DNA of 32,500 bases from Pseudoalteromonas sp. A25 (GCF_009176705.1 NZ_AP021846.1:1-32500); one strand, 5' to 3'; counted from the first letter of the stretch, positions 17,885 to 29,350 are shown. Numbers and translations are program-made. Notes: generated by a model not told the origin, from the letters alone.

Positions 17885-19336
17885 ATGCAATTTCGTACCA
17901 TAATAAAAATACTAGGCCAATTAGTAGCGTTGTTTAGCATCACCATGGTGCCGCCTGCGTTGGTGTCTTTAATATATAAAGACGGTGGTGGTGTACCGTT
18001 TGTACTGGCCTTTGTGTTTAGCATTGTCATTGGCCTTATCGCATATTATCCAAACCGCAAAGAGAGAGGGGACCTAAAAGCCCGTGAAGGCTTCTTAATT
18101 GTGGTTTTATTTTGGTTGGTGCTGGGCTTTTTCGCATCAGTACCACTGATTTTTTTACAATCTCCAAATCTTTCGTTAGCAGACGCGGTATTTGAGGCAT
18201 TCTCTGGGTTAACCACCACGGGAGCTACGGTATTGACGGGGATCGAATATTTACCTAAATCGGTGTTATTTTATCGGCAGCAATTACAATGGCTAGGCGG
18301 TATGGGGATCATTGTTTTAGCTGTTGCGGTACTGCCCATGCTTGGTGTTGGTGGGATGCAGTTGTATCGAGCTGAGACACCCGGACCAGTCAAAGATTCT
18401 AAGATGACTCCGCGTATTGCTGATACAGCAAAGCACTTATGGTATATCTATGTTTCACTCACCCTTGCATGTACTGCATCATATAAGTTAGCTGGAATGG
18501 GGTGGTTTGATGCTATTTGCCACGCTTTCTCAACCATCGCAATTGGTGGTTTTTCCACTTATGATGCATCAATGGGTCATTTTGATAGTCCTGTGATTAA
18601 TATCATTTGTGTGGTGTTTTTGCTGATCGCAGGAATTAATTTCTCGTTGCACTATGCTGCGGTATCGAGCCGGAATGTCAGAACGTATTTACGTGACCCA
18701 GAATTTAAAGTCTTTTTATTAATTCAGTTGGCATTGGTGGTGATTTGTTTTGCTGTATTGTCATCAAACCAAGTGTACAGCAATGGAGATGAAACCCTGG
18801 ACCAGGCAATGTTTCAGGCCGTTTCAATTAGTACGACCGCAGGATTTGCAACGGACAACTTCTCTGCATGGCCATTGTTTTTACCTATATTGTTAATATT
18901 CTCAAGTTTTATTGGTGGGTGTGCAGGTTCGACAGGTGGCGGTATGAAGGTTGTGAGAGTGTTTTTGCTATACCTTCAAGGGGTGAGAGAGTTGAATCGC
19001 TTGGTCCACCCGCGTGCTATTTACTCAATTAAGTTAGGACGAAAAGCACTACCGGACAAAGTGGTTGAAGCCGTGTGGGGTTTTTTTTCGGCATATGCTT
19101 TAGTCTTTGTGATAATCATGATAGCCCTGTTAGGCACAGGCCTTGATAATATTACAGCCTTCTCAGCCACGGCTGCGTGTTTAAATAACCTTGGTCCTGG
19201 TCTTGGACAAGTCGCTGCGCACTATGGTGATATTAGTGATGCCGCAAAATGGATTTTAACCCTGGCAATGGTATTCGGTCGGCTGGAAATATTTACGTTA
19301 TTGGTGTTATTCACACCTACGTTTTGGCGTGGTTAA
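17885..19336 (+). CDS. trkH: Trk potassium uptake system membrane subunit TrkH
   Basis: TrkH is the inner-membrane K+-conducting subunit of the low-affinity Trk system and is gated by the NAD(H)/nucleotide-binding protein TrkA. The 483 residues equal E. coli TrkH. Four pore-loop signatures are visible: SGLTTTGATVLTG, FSTIAIGGFSTYDAS, SISTTAGFATDNF and LNNLGPGLGQV. About ten membrane helices and the GGCAGSTGGGMKVVR gating-region motif are present, ending LFTPTFWRG. The start at 17885 gives MQFRTIIKILG, matching the family. Its partner trkA lies on the opposite strand one gene away. Confidence 0.97.
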   Translation: MQFRTIIKILGQLVALFSITMVPPALVSLIYKDGGGVPFVLAFVFSIVIGLIAYYPNRKERGDLKAREGFLIVVLFWLVLGFFASVPLIFLQSPNLSLADAVFEAFSGLTTTGATVLTGIEYLPKSVLFYRQQLQWLGGMGIIVLAVAVLPMLGVGGMQLYRAETPGPVKDSKMTPRIADTAKHLWYIYVSLTLACTASYKLAGMGWFDAICHAFSTIAIGGFSTYDASMGHFDSPVINIICVVFLLIAGINFSLHYAAVSSRNVRTYLRDPEFKVFLLIQLALVVICFAVLSSNQVYSNGDETLDQAMFQAVSISTTAGFATDNFSAWPLFLPILLIFSSFIGGCAGSTGGGMKVVRVFLLYLQGVRELNRLVHPRAIYSIKLGRKALPDKVVEAVWGFFSAYALVFVIIMIALLGTGLDNITAFSATAACLNNLGPGLGQVAAHYGDISDAAKWILTLAMVFGRLEIFTLLVLFTPTFWRG

Positions 19337-19405
19337 GCCGTAATAAATTTTTAAGTGGCTCGTTGGAACGATACAGCATTGCTGGCGGGCGCGTGTGTTT
19401 TTTTT

Positions 19406-19422
19406 AATCAGCACCGCTGATT
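19406..19422. repeat. Small inverted repeat between trkH and the PilZ gene
   Basis: AATCAGC and GCTGATT flank ACC, directly after a run of eight T residues. The T-run precedes the hairpin on the plus strand, so it is not a normal plus-strand terminator; on the minus strand the hairpin is followed by A residues. Its role is unknown. Confidence 0.4.
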
Positions 19423-19468
19423 TGGTCAACACTGTATTGGGTTGATCTTAAGGAGTTCGAGAGTCAGT

Positions 19469-20149
19469 ATGTTAAAAAGTAAGTCTTCGACGGGATTTCA
19501 AAAAATCGAGCTTATTACCGTTGGTAATTTGGTTGACCTCGAAATTCTTATGCCAACTAGCTCGAAACGGGTAAAAACGGAGTTTATAGGTTATTTGGCA
19601 GGACAATATATTATTATTAATTATCCTGAACAAAAACAGTTGGGTAGAGCGGCTACATTTATTCAAGAGGGTGCGACGGTCATTGTCAGAGCGGTTGCAG
19701 ATCACAGTGATGGGCAAATCATCGCATTTAAAACTGACATCAAAGCTGTGACTTACACGCCAACTAAATTGATTTTTCTGTACCCACCTAAAAAAATTCA
19801 GAGCCAAGGTTTAAGGAACCAAGTACGCATTCCAACTTTGCTCCCTGCGATGCTAATGACTAAGCGCTCTAACTGCGAAGGGGTCATAAAAGATATTTCT
19901 CGTACGGGGTTACTATTTAGCTTGTCAGGCGATTTGGTGGATTTACCTGTTCATGATAAATCTTGTCATATTGTGATTACGGGTAAAGATAAACAGCAAA
20001 TTAGTTTGCAAGGCGAGGTGTGTAGTACAACACACCAAGAAGATATTACACTGCTTGGAATAAAGCTGATTGCTGATGAGGGAAAGGTAGATGAAATCCT
20101 TCAGCAGTGCTTGATAGACTTATCAGTACTACATAAAAGTGGGCGCTAA
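19469..20149 (+). CDS. PilZ-domain protein, predicted cyclic-di-GMP receptor (YcgR-like layout)
   Basis: A 226-residue soluble protein with two beta-rich halves: an N-terminal YcgR/PilZN-like domain (about 11-105) and a C-terminal PilZ domain (about 111-220). The PilZ domain has both parts of the cyclic-di-GMP-binding signature: R116-N-Q-V-R120 (RxxxR) and D142-I-S-R-T-G146 (DxSxxG). YcgR-type proteins brake flagellar motors or switch sessile behaviour when cyclic-di-GMP is high, but the target here cannot be read from sequence. AAGGAG lies 13 bases before the ATG, longer than usual; an in-frame TTG nine codons earlier is a weaker alternative start. The stop overlaps the convergent trkA stop by four bases, and no terminator is visible between them. 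Confidence 0.88.
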   Translation: MLKSKSSTGFQKIELITVGNLVDLEILMPTSSKRVKTEFIGYLAGQYIIINYPEQKQLGRAATFIQEGATVIVRAVADHSDGQIIAFKTDIKAVTYTPTKLIFLYPPKKIQSQGLRNQVRIPTLLPAMLMTKRSNCEGVIKDISRTGLLFSLSGDLVDLPVHDKSCHIVITGKDKQQISLQGEVCSTTHQEDITLLGIKLIADEGKVDEILQQCLIDLSVLHKSGR

Positions 20150-21522
20150 ACAAATAGCGCGCTGACTTGAAATAGTTTTTCAACCACACTGATCTGGCGC
20201 TTATCAATTAAAAACATGATCACATGGTCGCCCGATAGTATGGTGGTATCATCATGTGCAATAAGCACTTCATCATTGCGAACAATTGCACCAATGGTGG
20301 TGCCTGCAGGGAGTTTGATTTCTGCGATTGTACGGCCAACTACTTTAGAGGTGTTTTCATCACCGTGTGCTACGGCCTCAATAGCCTCCGCGGCACCTTT
20401 ACGTAATGAATAAACATTCACAATATCGCCACGGCGTACATGGGTTAAAAGTGCAGAGATAGTGGCTTGCTGAGGTGATATTGCGATATCTATCTCACCA
20501 CCTTGAACCAGATCAACGTAAGCACCTCGCTGGATAAGCACCATGGTTTTTTGCGCGCCCATGCGTTTGGCGAGCATAGCAGCCATTATATTTGCTTCGT
20601 CATCATTGGTAACCGCAATAAAAACATCAACTTGTTCGATATGCTCCTCAGAGAGCAGCTCTTGATCTGATGCGTCCCCACAAAACACCACAGTGTTGTC
20701 AAGCATTTCAGATAGTTGAGTCGCTCGCTGTTGGTTTCGCTCTATCAGTTTTACACTGTGGTTGCGCTCTAAAGAGCGGGCTAAACCTGCTCCTATGTTA
20801 CCGCCCCCCGCAATCATGATTTTCTTGTACGAGCGCTCTAGTTTCTGTAGCTCGTTCATGACTGCTCGAATGTGTTTAGTAGCTGCAATAAAGAAAATTT
20901 CATCATCAGCCTCTATCACAGTTGTACCTAGAGGTTTAATGGCTTTACCTTGGCGATAGATAGCGGCAACGCGAGTATCTACATTGGGAATGTGTTCTTT
21001 GAGTGCTGATAGCGCATAGCCTACTAACAAGCCACCATAATAGGCCTTGACCGCAACAAGTGACAGCATACCATCAGCAAATTGTAACACCTGTAACGCA
21101 CCAGGGTAGTCAATTAAGCGTCGGATGTACTTGGTGACCAATTGTTCGGGGGCGATATAGTGATCTACCGGTAAGTCATCATTTTGGAATAGCTTTTCTT
21201 TATATTTTAAGTATTGCTCTGAGCGGATCCTAGCTATCTTTGTCGGCGTATTGAAAATACTGTACGCCACCTGACAGGCTATCATATTGACTTCATCAGA
21301 GCTGGTTACGGCAATAATCATATCAGCATCTTCAGCGCCTGCTTGGCGAAGCACATCAGGGTGCGCACTGTGGCCAGTTACACCTTGCAAGTCATACTTA
21401 TCTTGAAGCTCACGCAACCTGTCGCCATCGATATCTACAACAGTGATTTCGTTTTGCTCACCAACCAAGTTTTCTGCGAGTGTTCCGCCAACCTGACCAG
21501 CGCCTAAGATGATGATTTTCAT
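20146..21522 (-). CDS. trkA: Trk system potassium uptake regulatory protein TrkA
   Basis: TrkA is the cytoplasmic ring subunit that binds nucleotides (NAD(H), ATP) and gates TrkH/TrkG. The 458 residues equal the E. coli length. It is a duplicated RCK protein: the first Rossmann lobe has [10 protein letters not shown] at the N-terminus and the second has [14 protein letters not shown] near residue 240. Each lobe is followed by a TrkA-C domain; the last segment reads [23 protein letters not shown]. It is the last gene of def-fmt-rsmB-trkA, with a nine-base gap after rsmB. Confidence 0.97.
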   Translation of the reverse strand: MKIIILGAGQVGGTLAENLVGEQNEITVVDIDGDRLRELQDKYDLQGVTGHSAHPDVLRQAGAEDADMIIAVTSSDEVNMIACQVAYSIFNTPTKIARIRSEQYLKYKEKLFQNDDLPVDHYIAPEQLVTKYIRRLIDYPGALQVLQFADGMLSLVAVKAYYGGLLVGYALSALKEHIPNVDTRVAAIYRQGKAIKPLGTTVIEADDEIFFIAATKHIRAVMNELQKLERSYKKIMIAGGGNIGAGLARSLERNHSVKLIERNQQRATQLSEMLDNTVVFCGDASDQELLSEEHIEQVDVFIAVTNDDEANIMAAMLAKRMGAQKTMVLIQRGAYVDLVQGGEIDIAISPQQATISALLTHVRRGDIVNVYSLRKGAAEAIEAVAHGDENTSKVVGRTIAEIKLPAGTTIGAIVRNDEVLIAHDDTTILSGDHVIMFLIDKRQISVVEKLFQVSALFV

Positions 21523-21531
21523 ATTTTTAAC

Positions 21532-22818
21532 TTATTGTTGTTTTGTTATCTTTGCGTAATAAAAGCCATCACTTATGCCTGGCAAAAGCTGTAAGCCAGG
21601 AGTGGATGGGGTGTCATTGTCGTGCAAAGGTTGGTGCATAGCATCATGGGTGCTTTGCAAAAAAGCAGCTACTTGTTCCTGGTTTTCAGTAGGAAGAACC
21701 GAGCAAGTGGCGTATAACAGTGTGCCGCCAGGTTTTAATAGTGGCCAGATATTATTTAAGATTTGCTTTTGCAATTGAGCAAGATCATCTATATCTGAGT
21801 TGCGTCTAAGCCATTTTATATCAGGGTGGCGGCGTATTACACCGGTTGCTGAGCAAGGGACGTCTAATAAGATACGATCGTATAGTTGTCCAATCCACCA
21901 ATCGTTTGGGGTCGACGCATCAGCATGAATACAATTTGCTTGCAGTGCCAGTCGTTTTAGATTGTCTTCAACTCGAAGTAAGCGTTCACTGTCGGCATCT
22001 AAAGCATCTACGTGCGCATTTGCAAGCTCTAGTATGTGGCAAGTTTTGCCTCCAGGGGCTGCGCATGCATCAAGAATGCGTTCCCCATCTTGTGGGGCTA
22101 AGTACCGAGCAGCCAACTGAGCCGCAGCATCTTGCACTGAGCAGGCACCTTCCCTAAAGCCTGGTAAGTTGTATACATCGCACGGTTTATCCAACACAAT
22201 CCCATCTTCAAAACGTGGCTCTAAGCAATGCGCAATACCCGCCTCATCCAATAGTTCGCTGTATTCGTCAACACTGTAGTGAGTGCGATTGACTCTAAGC
22301 CACATCGGCGCTTGCTCTTGGTTGGCCTCAAGAATATCTTGCCATTTATCAGGGTAAGCGGCTTGAACCTTTTTAATGAACCAGCCAGGGTGATTATATT
22401 GGCATACTGGAATGCGATTTGCGCTGTCTTGTAGCTCTGTAAATTGGCGTTGAAAGGTACGCAAAATAGCATTAACTAAGCCTTTGAGTCCCGGTGCACG
22501 CATACTTTGCAGAGCATTAACGGTTTCTGCTACAGCCGCATGCTCAGGGGTGCGCATATATTGTAGTTGATACATACCCACATAAAGTAGGAACTGAAAG
22601 ACTCGGCGCTTTCCTTTAAGAGGTTGGTCAAGCAGTTGTTGGCAATAGTGTTCCAGTGTGGGTAAATGTCTTAGCACACCATAACAAATCTGCTGCAACA
22701 GGGCCTTGTCTTTTGGGTTTAGCTGTTTCGCCGCATAAGGAAGCTGGGTGCTTAATGACTGCCCTTTGTCGACAACTTGAAATAGTGTTTCTGCGGCAAG
22801 CGCCCGAACATTAGCCAT
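21532..22818 (-). CDS. rsmB: 16S rRNA (cytosine-967-C5)-methyltransferase RsmB
   Basis: RsmB (also called Sun or Fmu) uses S-adenosylmethionine to methylate C967 of 16S rRNA. The 428 residues (E. coli 429) have an N-terminal NusB-like RNA-binding domain (about 1-140). A C-terminal Rossmann methyltransferase follows, with DACAAPGGKTCHI (cofactor loop), LLDVPCSATGVIRRHPDIKW (Cys322) and YATCSVLPTEN (Cys372, presumed nucleophile). The ATG overlaps the fmt stop by one base (TAATG), a translational-coupling arrangement. Confidence 0.97.
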   Translation of the reverse strand: MANVRALAAETLFQVVDKGQSLSTQLPYAAKQLNPKDKALLQQICYGVLRHLPTLEHYCQQLLDQPLKGKRRVFQFLLYVGMYQLQYMRTPEHAAVAETVNALQSMRAPGLKGLVNAILRTFQRQFTELQDSANRIPVCQYNHPGWFIKKVQAAYPDKWQDILEANQEQAPMWLRVNRTHYSVDEYSELLDEAGIAHCLEPRFEDGIVLDKPCDVYNLPGFREGACSVQDAAAQLAARYLAPQDGERILDACAAPGGKTCHILELANAHVDALDADSERLLRVEDNLKRLALQANCIHADASTPNDWWIGQLYDRILLDVPCSATGVIRRHPDIKWLRRNSDIDDLAQLQKQILNNIWPLLKPGGTLLYATCSVLPTENQEQVAAFLQSTHDAMHQPLHDNDTPSTPGLQLLPGISDGFYYAKITKQQ

Positions 22819-23762
22819 TAGTGACCTACCTTAGAGCCCGGAGTTACCCAGTCTGCGCGGCCGTTTAAAAAATCTTGTGCCGACATCGGTTTTTTACCCT
22901 GAGGCTGTAGTTGTGTGATTTTTAGAGCCTGCTCACCACACGCTATCACAATGCCTTCTTTATCACTGCTCAAGACAGTACCTGGTATACCCTGGCTATC
23001 CAAAACTTCTGCTTGCCAAATTTTGACAGTTTGGCTTTGCATTTGAGTAAAACACACCGGCCACGGGTTAAACGCACGCACATTAAGCGCTATTTGTTTG
23101 GCACTCATTTGCCAATCGATATCGGCCTCTTCTTTGCGTAATTTTTTTGCATAGTTAGCTTGCGCATCATCTTGCTTGGTTGCCACCGCCGTGCCGTGAC
23201 TTAGCTGCTCAAGCGTATCAAGCAAGGCAACGGGACCGAGCAGGGCAAGTTTGTCATATAAGCTTGCGCTGGTGTCTTGGGCTGAAATTGGACAAGTTGC
23301 AATATGTAGCATATCGCCTGTATCTAACCCTTCATCCATTTGCATGATAGTGACACCTGTTTGTTCATCACCCGCCCACAATGCGCGTTGAATTGGAGCC
23401 GCGCCTCGCCAGCGAGGTAAAATTGAACCATGTACGTTCAAACACCCCATTTTAGGTGTTTCTAAGATGGCTTTTGGCAATAACACACCATAGGCAACGA
23501 CGACCATAACATCAGCGTTTAGTGCTGCTAGCTCTGCTTGAGCCTCTGGCGTTTTTAATGATTCTGGTTGATAAACTGGCAAGCTATGTTCAAGGGCAAG
23601 CATTTTTACTTCGCTGGCTTTGAGCTTTTTGCCTCGACCGGCAGGGCGATCCGGAGTGCTGTAAACAGCGACAACTTCATGATGAGAATTAATGAGGGCA
23701 CTTAGATGACGCGCAGCAAAATCTGGCGTACCTGCAAATACAATGCGTAATGGCTTGGTCAC
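22818..23762 (-). CDS. fmt: Methionyl-tRNA formyltransferase
   Basis: Fmt transfers a formyl group from 10-formyltetrahydrofolate to initiator Met-tRNA. The 314 residues (E. coli 315) show the N-terminal [14 protein letters not shown], the folate-binding [12 protein letters not shown] and the catalytic region [19 protein letters not shown] with Asn109 and His111. Asp147 lies in MDEGLDTGD. The C-terminal OB-like tRNA-binding domain ends [15 protein letters not shown] chose the GTG at 23762 (MTKPLRIVF, with GGAT about eight bases upstream). An in-frame TTG at 23774 would add four residues but has no ribosome binding site. It follows def after about 49 bases, forming an initiator-methionine formylation/deformylation pair. 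Confidence 0.96.
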   Translation of the reverse strand: MTKPLRIVFAGTPDFAARHLSALINSHHEVVAVYSTPDRPAGRGKKLKASEVKMLALEHSLPVYQPESLKTPEAQAELAALNADVMVVVAYGVLLPKAILETPKMGCLNVHGSILPRWRGAAPIQRALWAGDEQTGVTIMQMDEGLDTGDMLHIATCPISAQDTSASLYDKLALLGPVALLDTLEQLSHGTAVATKQDDAQANYAKKLRKEEADIDWQMSAKQIALNVRAFNPWPVCFTQMQSQTVKIWQAEVLDSQGIPGTVLSSDKEGIVIACGEQALKITQLQPQGKKPMSAQDFLNGRADWVTPGSKVGH

Positions 23763-23811
23763 TGAACTATCCAAAAGTTAAATTATGAGATGAGAGTAAA
23801 AGCGTTTGCTA

Positions 23812-24318
23812 CTATCGAGCAGCAAACTTTGCTTCTTTTTCAAGTTTTTTACGAATACGTTGACGCTTTAAAGGCGATAAGTAATCGATAAATAATTTAC
23901 CCATTAAGTGATCAAGCTCGTGTTGCGTGCAAATAGCTAAAAGGCCATCAGCGTCATAGCTGTACTGCTCACCTTTTTCATTTAACGCTTTGACCGTAAT
24001 TTCTTCAGCGCGGTCTACCTTTGCCCAAGAGTGTGGGACAGATAAACAGCCTTCTTCGCTGGTTGTTGAACCTTCTTTACGCACAATTTCTGGGTTGATC
24101 AGTACTAGCGGTTCATTACGCTCTTCAGAAACATCAATAACCACGATACGCTGATGAATATTAACTTGGGTTGCAGCTAAGCCGATGCCATTTTCGTCAT
24201 ACATGGTTTCTAACATGTCTTTGACTATCTGGCGAACCTCATCATTTACCTCAGCGACAGGTTGTGCAACAGTGCGCAAGCGCTCGTCTGGAAATCTAAG
24301 TACTTCTAACTTTGCCAT
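23812..24318 (-). CDS. def: Peptide deformylase
   Basis: Peptide deformylase removes the N-formyl group from nascent proteins using a bound metal (Fe2+ in vivo). The 168 residues match the family. All three motifs are intact: GIGLAATQ (44-51), EGCLS with metal ligand Cys91, and QHELDH with His133 and His137 as ligands and Glu134 as catalyst. The ATG at 24318 follows AAAGGTAACC. First gene of def-fmt-rsmB-trkA, divergent from the LysM gene; both promoters must lie in 24319-24437, where I see no confident consensus. Confidence 0.97.
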   Translation of the reverse strand: MAKLEVLRFPDERLRTVAQPVAEVNDEVRQIVKDMLETMYDENGIGLAATQVNIHQRIVVIDVSEERNEPLVLINPEIVRKEGSTTSEEGCLSVPHSWAKVDRAEEITVKALNEKGEQYSYDADGLLAICTQHELDHLMGKLFIDYLSPLKRQRIRKKLEKEAKFAAR

Positions 24319-24437
24319 GGTTACCTTTTATAGTTAAGCTTTAATGCAAAATATTGTATGTTCTTATTTTAGCCATTCGCGTTCCCCTTTAACAGGTTTT
24401 GGTTGATAATATCGAAAAATAACTCAAGGAAGCCATA

Positions 24438-25562
24438 ATGAAACACTCATTTACTGCGCTTATCATGGCAACTTGTCTTGCTCTTCCCGTTTTTGCGCAG
24501 GATACGATAACTGTTAAGGGAGATGCCCCTGTTCAATACACTGTCAAAGAGGGGGACACGTTGTGGGATATTTCAAAACTATATTTATCCTCGCCATGGC
24601 AGTGGCAAACGTTATGGCAGCAAAACCCTCAATTAAGCGACCCACACTTAATTTATCCAGGGGATGTACTGTCATTGCAGTTTGATAAGCAAGGCGTGCC
24701 AATACTCACATTAGATAAGGGCGTAAAAAAGCTTACCCCACAAGCTCGGATAGCCGTGCAAAAAAGTACAGCGATTCCGACATTACCGATGTCATTAATA
24801 CAGCCGCTTATTTCATTCGAACAAGCTTTGAGTGAACAGGATTTGACAAGCCATCCTTACATACTCGGAGCCAACTACAATGTGAAGTTGGCAACGCAAG
24901 GGCATACTGTCTATGTGAAAGGTGATCTTGAGCGATATACCCACTATGGCATTTACAATATTGGGGGGGCATATCGTGATCTTAAGTCGAACGAAATATT
25001 GGCGCACGAAGTACGGCTTGTGGGGACTGCTCGAGTGTTGGACGAAGGGGATCTTTCACAGGGTCAGCCAGCCAAAGTTAAAGTAGAGTCAGCAAAGCAA
25101 GAGATCAGACCGAGAGATATACTAATGCCGCTTTCCAAAGGTCATAGTTTTTCGGTGCAATTTAATATGCTTCGACCCGCACATGATATTCAAGGCAGTA
25201 TTATTGCAAGTGAGAATAAATTAAGAGAGTTTGGTGCTACTGCTGTTGTTATCCTCAATATCGGTAAAGAGCAACAATTAAAAGAGGGGCACATACTTGA
25301 TATTAATAAACGCTCACCTACAGTTATCGAAGGTACCAAAGGACCTCGTTATGTGGAAGACGCTAATAGCCTAGAGAAGTTTACAAAAAGTGTAAGAGAA
25401 TTATTTGGCACTGAAAACAGCGATATCAGCGTGGTTTGGACGATGCCAGAAGAAAAAGTCGGAGAGCTGATGGTGTTTAAGGTCTACGACAAAGTAAGTT
25501 ATGCGCTAGTCACCAATGCAATGCAACCCATTCGGGTGGGAGATAGTGTTACTGTGAACTAG
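24438..25562 (+). CDS. Secreted LysM peptidoglycan-binding domain protein
   Basis: A 374-residue exported protein. The signal peptide MKHSFTALIMATCLALPVFA is probably cut before Gln21. A LysM domain at about residues 33-80 (YTVKEGDTLWDISKLYL ... NPQLSDPHLIYPGDVLSL) should bind peptidoglycan glycan chains. The remaining 290 residues are a beta-rich region without catalytic motifs I recognise; the C-terminal part, with IRVGDSVTVN at the end, reads like repeated beta domains. AAGGA lies upstream of the ATG. A LysM protein just before dprA also occurs, as I recall, in Shewanella and Vibrio, so the linkage is old. Role unknown; an envelope-maintenance role is inference. Confidence 0.9.
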   Translation: MKHSFTALIMATCLALPVFAQDTITVKGDAPVQYTVKEGDTLWDISKLYLSSPWQWQTLWQQNPQLSDPHLIYPGDVLSLQFDKQGVPILTLDKGVKKLTPQARIAVQKSTAIPTLPMSLIQPLISFEQALSEQDLTSHPYILGANYNVKLATQGHTVYVKGDLERYTHYGIYNIGGAYRDLKSNEILAHEVRLVGTARVLDEGDLSQGQPAKVKVESAKQEIRPRDILMPLSKGHSFSVQFNMLRPAHDIQGSIIASENKLREFGATAVVILNIGKEQQLKEGHILDINKRSPTVIEGTKGPRYVEDANSLEKFTKSVRELFGTENSDISVVWTMPEEKVGELMVFKVYDKVSYALVTNAMQPIRVGDSVTVN

Positions 25563-25588
25563 TTGCTTAGATGCTCTAAGGAGGGAGC

Positions 25589-26680
25589 ATGGGAAATGTA
25601 TCTATATTGCAATGTTTAGCTTTGCATGTGTGCAAGGGACTTGGTGTTGCAACCATCAAGGCACTGCAGGCAAAGTGCGATTTATCATCGTTATTTGAAT
25701 TATCTTTAAAAGATCTCAAACAATTGGGCTTGAGCGATACTTTAGCGCAACAATTACATCATATTGACTGGCCTTACTTGCGGCGTGTAGCAGCACAATG
25801 TACTCAGCTTGATATTGAAATTATCAGCTATTTTGATACCCGTTACCCACCTTTGCTCAAAGAGATTGCCAGTGCTCCCTTGCTTTTATTTTGCAAAGGA
25901 AACACTCAACTACTTTCTCAGCCGCAAATAGCCATTGTAGGGAGTCGTAATGCCACTGCTACGGGATTACAAATAGCGTCTGACTTTGCATATCAGCTAA
26001 ATCAGGTGGGTTTGATTGTCACCTCCGGGCTGGCCCGCGGAATTGATGGTGCTGCACATAAAGGTGCTTTAGCGCATAGTGGTGCAACAATCGCGGTATT
26101 GGGGACGGGGGTTGATATCGTTTATCCCAGACGCCATAACATCTTATATCAGCAAGTGTTTGAGCGAGGACTCTTGGTTAGTGAGTTTTTGCCTGGATGT
26201 GGGCCCCAAGCAAATCACTTTCCGCGTCGTAATCGAATTATTTCTGGGCTGTCTTTAGGTGTGGTGCTGGTTGAGGCGGAAATAAAAAGTGGCTCACTTA
26301 TCACTGCAAGATTTGCTTTGGAGCAAAATAGAGAGGTGTTTGCGGTGCCAGGCTCTATTAAAAATCCCTTGTCTCAAGGGTGCCATTATTTGTTAAAGCA
26401 AGGGGCTAAACTCACTGAGTGCGCAGAAGATATCATAGAGGATGTGAGCTTTTTGTCCCAAAACGGTCTATATAGTATAGAGAGCGTGATGAAAAATGAC
26501 TCACCACAGGAGGACTGCCCAGTATTGCAAAACCTTGGCTTTGAGGTTACCTCGATAGATACCTTAACGCAAAGGACCCAGTGGCCAGTAGAGCGAGTTG
26601 CAGCGCGTTTATTGGACCTAGAGCTTGAAGATAAAGTAGAACGCGTCTTAGACGGCTACATTAAATTAGCGAGGGGTTAA
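25589..26680 (+). CDS. dprA: DNA processing protein DprA (Smf)
   Basis: DprA binds incoming single-stranded DNA during natural transformation and loads RecA on it. The 363 residues have an N-terminal helix-hairpin-helix/SAM-like part (about 1-75). The extended Rossmann core contains [13 protein letters not shown] (115-126), [12 protein letters not shown] (146-157), [13 protein letters not shown] (171-183), [12 protein letters not shown] and [29 protein letters not shown]-terminal winged-helix (DML1-like) domain covers about 310-363. It has the strongest ribosome binding site in the window, AAGGAGG four bases before the ATG. smg follows after two bases. Confidence 0.96.
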   Translation: MGNVSILQCLALHVCKGLGVATIKALQAKCDLSSLFELSLKDLKQLGLSDTLAQQLHHIDWPYLRRVAAQCTQLDIEIISYFDTRYPPLLKEIASAPLLLFCKGNTQLLSQPQIAIVGSRNATATGLQIASDFAYQLNQVGLIVTSGLARGIDGAAHKGALAHSGATIAVLGTGVDIVYPRRHNILYQQVFERGLLVSEFLPGCGPQANHFPRRNRIISGLSLGVVLVEAEIKSGSLITARFALEQNREVFAVPGSIKNPLSQGCHYLLKQGAKLTECAEDIIEDVSFLSQNGLYSIESVMKNDSPQEDCPVLQNLGFEVTSIDTLTQRTQWPVERVAARLLDLELEDKVERVLDGYIKLARG

Positions 26681-26682
26681 TC

Positions 26683-27156
26683 ATGTTTGATATCCTAATG
26701 TATCTATTTGAGAATTATATCCACAGTGAAGCGGATATATTTGTTGAGCAAAATGAGTTAACAGATGAGTTACTCAGGGCAGGGTTTAATCAAGAAGAAA
26801 TTTACAAAGCGCTTGATTGGCTAGAGCAACTAGCTGATCTGCAGCACAGTGATGAAATACCTTACCTAAACAGCAAAGCTGATAGCGCGATCCGTATTTA
26901 CACCGAGCAAGAGTGTCAAATGCTGGACGTAGAGTGCCGAGGCTTTTTAATGTTTGTTGAGCAGGTGGGTGTGATCGATTCAATTACTCGTGAAATGGTC
27001 ATAGATCGATTGTTTGCGCTGGAAAAGTCAATCATTGGTTTGGAAGATTTAAAATGGGTGATTTTAATGGTGCTATTTAATGTGCCAGGTAAAGAGCAAG
27101 CTTATGCGCAAATGGAAGATCTCATATTTGACGAGCCTAGCGGATATTTACATTGA
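26683..27156 (+). CDS. smg: Smg/DUF494 family protein
   Basis: A 157-residue acidic, mostly helical protein, the same length as E. coli Smg, beginning [13 protein letters not shown] and containing [13 protein letters not shown] and [11 protein letters not shown]. The family (DUF494) has no established biochemical function but is nearly always next to dprA in gammaproteobacteria. The ribosome binding site GAGGGG overlaps the dprA end; the two genes are two bases apart and surely co-transcribed. Confidence 0.94.
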   Translation: MFDILMYLFENYIHSEADIFVEQNELTDELLRAGFNQEEIYKALDWLEQLADLQHSDEIPYLNSKADSAIRIYTEQECQMLDVECRGFLMFVEQVGVIDSITREMVIDRLFALEKSIIGLEDLKWVILMVLFNVPGKEQAYAQMEDLIFDEPSGYLH

Positions 27157-27160
27157 TATT

Positions 27161-27185
27161 TTCGGGGTCTTCTCTTGACCCCAAA
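27161..27185. terminator. Possible weak hairpin terminator after smg
   Basis: GGGGTC (27164-27169) and GACCCC (27177-27182) form a six-base GC-rich stem with partial TT/AA extension. There is no T-run on the plus strand, so factor-independent termination is doubtful. It could instead attenuate read-through into the yrdD-like gene 50 bases on. Confidence 0.35.
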
Positions 27186-27235
27186 ATCATGGCAGTTATA
27201 TTAGGCGCAAATGTGTACACTGGCTAAATAAAATT

Positions 27236-27803
27236 ATGAGTAAAATCGACCATTCTTTGTTTGATGCTAACCGCCATGCGTTAGAAAAAGAGTATGAAGT
27301 GTGTCCAGATTGTGGCTCTGAGCTGGTGATGAAGCACAGCAAAAATGGCCCATTTTTGGGGTGTGCCAGTTACCCAACTTGCCATTATATTCGACCCCTA
27401 ACACAACACGACAACCACGATATTAAAGTACTCGATGATTCACCATGCCCTGAGTGTGGTGAGCCGTTGGTGATCCGAAATGGTCGTTATGGTATGTTCA
27501 TCGGTTGCACGGGCTACCCACAATGTCACTATATTGCCCATGATGAGCAAGATAATGAAGTTGAGCAAACTGTTGATTGTCCTAAATGTCAAAAAGGTGT
27601 ATTAACAAAACGCAAAAATAAATATGGTAAGTTTTTTTATTCTTGCGACAGGTACCCGCAATGCAAGTATAGCCTTAACCAACAGCCGGTTGCACACAGC
27701 TGCCCCAAGTGCGGATGGGCAGTAATGATGCAAAAGCAACGAGCAGGAAAAGCTGTGTTACAATGCCCGCAAAAGGCTTGTCAGCACAAAATTGAGAGCG
27801 ACT

Positions 27804-27811
<8 letters not shown>
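27236..27811 (+). CDS. yrdD: Topoisomerase I-type zinc-ribbon protein (YrdD-like)
   Basis: A 191-residue protein made almost wholly of four CxxC...C...C zinc ribbons of the type found at the C-terminus of bacterial DNA topoisomerase I. They are Cys23/26/43/49, Cys71/74/91/97, Cys115/118/137/143 and Cys156/159/177/182. Repeated units read NGPFLGCASYPTCHYI and YGMFIGCTGYPQCHYI. There is no catalytic topoisomerase domain, so it is a stand-alone nucleic-acid-binding protein like E. coli YrdD. Its role is unknown. No clear ribosome binding site precedes the ATG. The end overlaps tsaC by eight bases. Confidence 0.92.
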
Positions 27812-29296
<1,485 letters not shown>

Positions 29297-29301
29297 TAGC
29301 A

Positions 29302-29327
29302 TAAAAAGGGCGCCTTAAAGGCGCCTT
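29302..29327 (-). terminator. Terminator between hemF and the chemoreceptor gene
   Basis: Two GGCGCC arms (29309-29314 and 29320-29325) around TTAAA make a very stable stem. On the minus strand it is followed by CTTTTTAT, so it is a good terminator for the chemoreceptor gene. It may also stop hemF transcription from the other side, though the plus-strand T-run is short. Confidence 0.8.
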
Positions 29328-29350
29328 GAGCACAGCATAACAATGCTCGA

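Noticed and set aside
19360..19405. T-run after trkH as an intrinsic terminator
   Set aside because: Only a four-base stem (CAGC/GCTG) lies upstream and it is about 15 bases from the T-run.
26717..26725. ATATCCACA, one mismatch from the DnaA box TTATCCACA
   Set aside because: A single isolated near-match inside smg, far from the dnaA start; oriC more likely lies just before the window.
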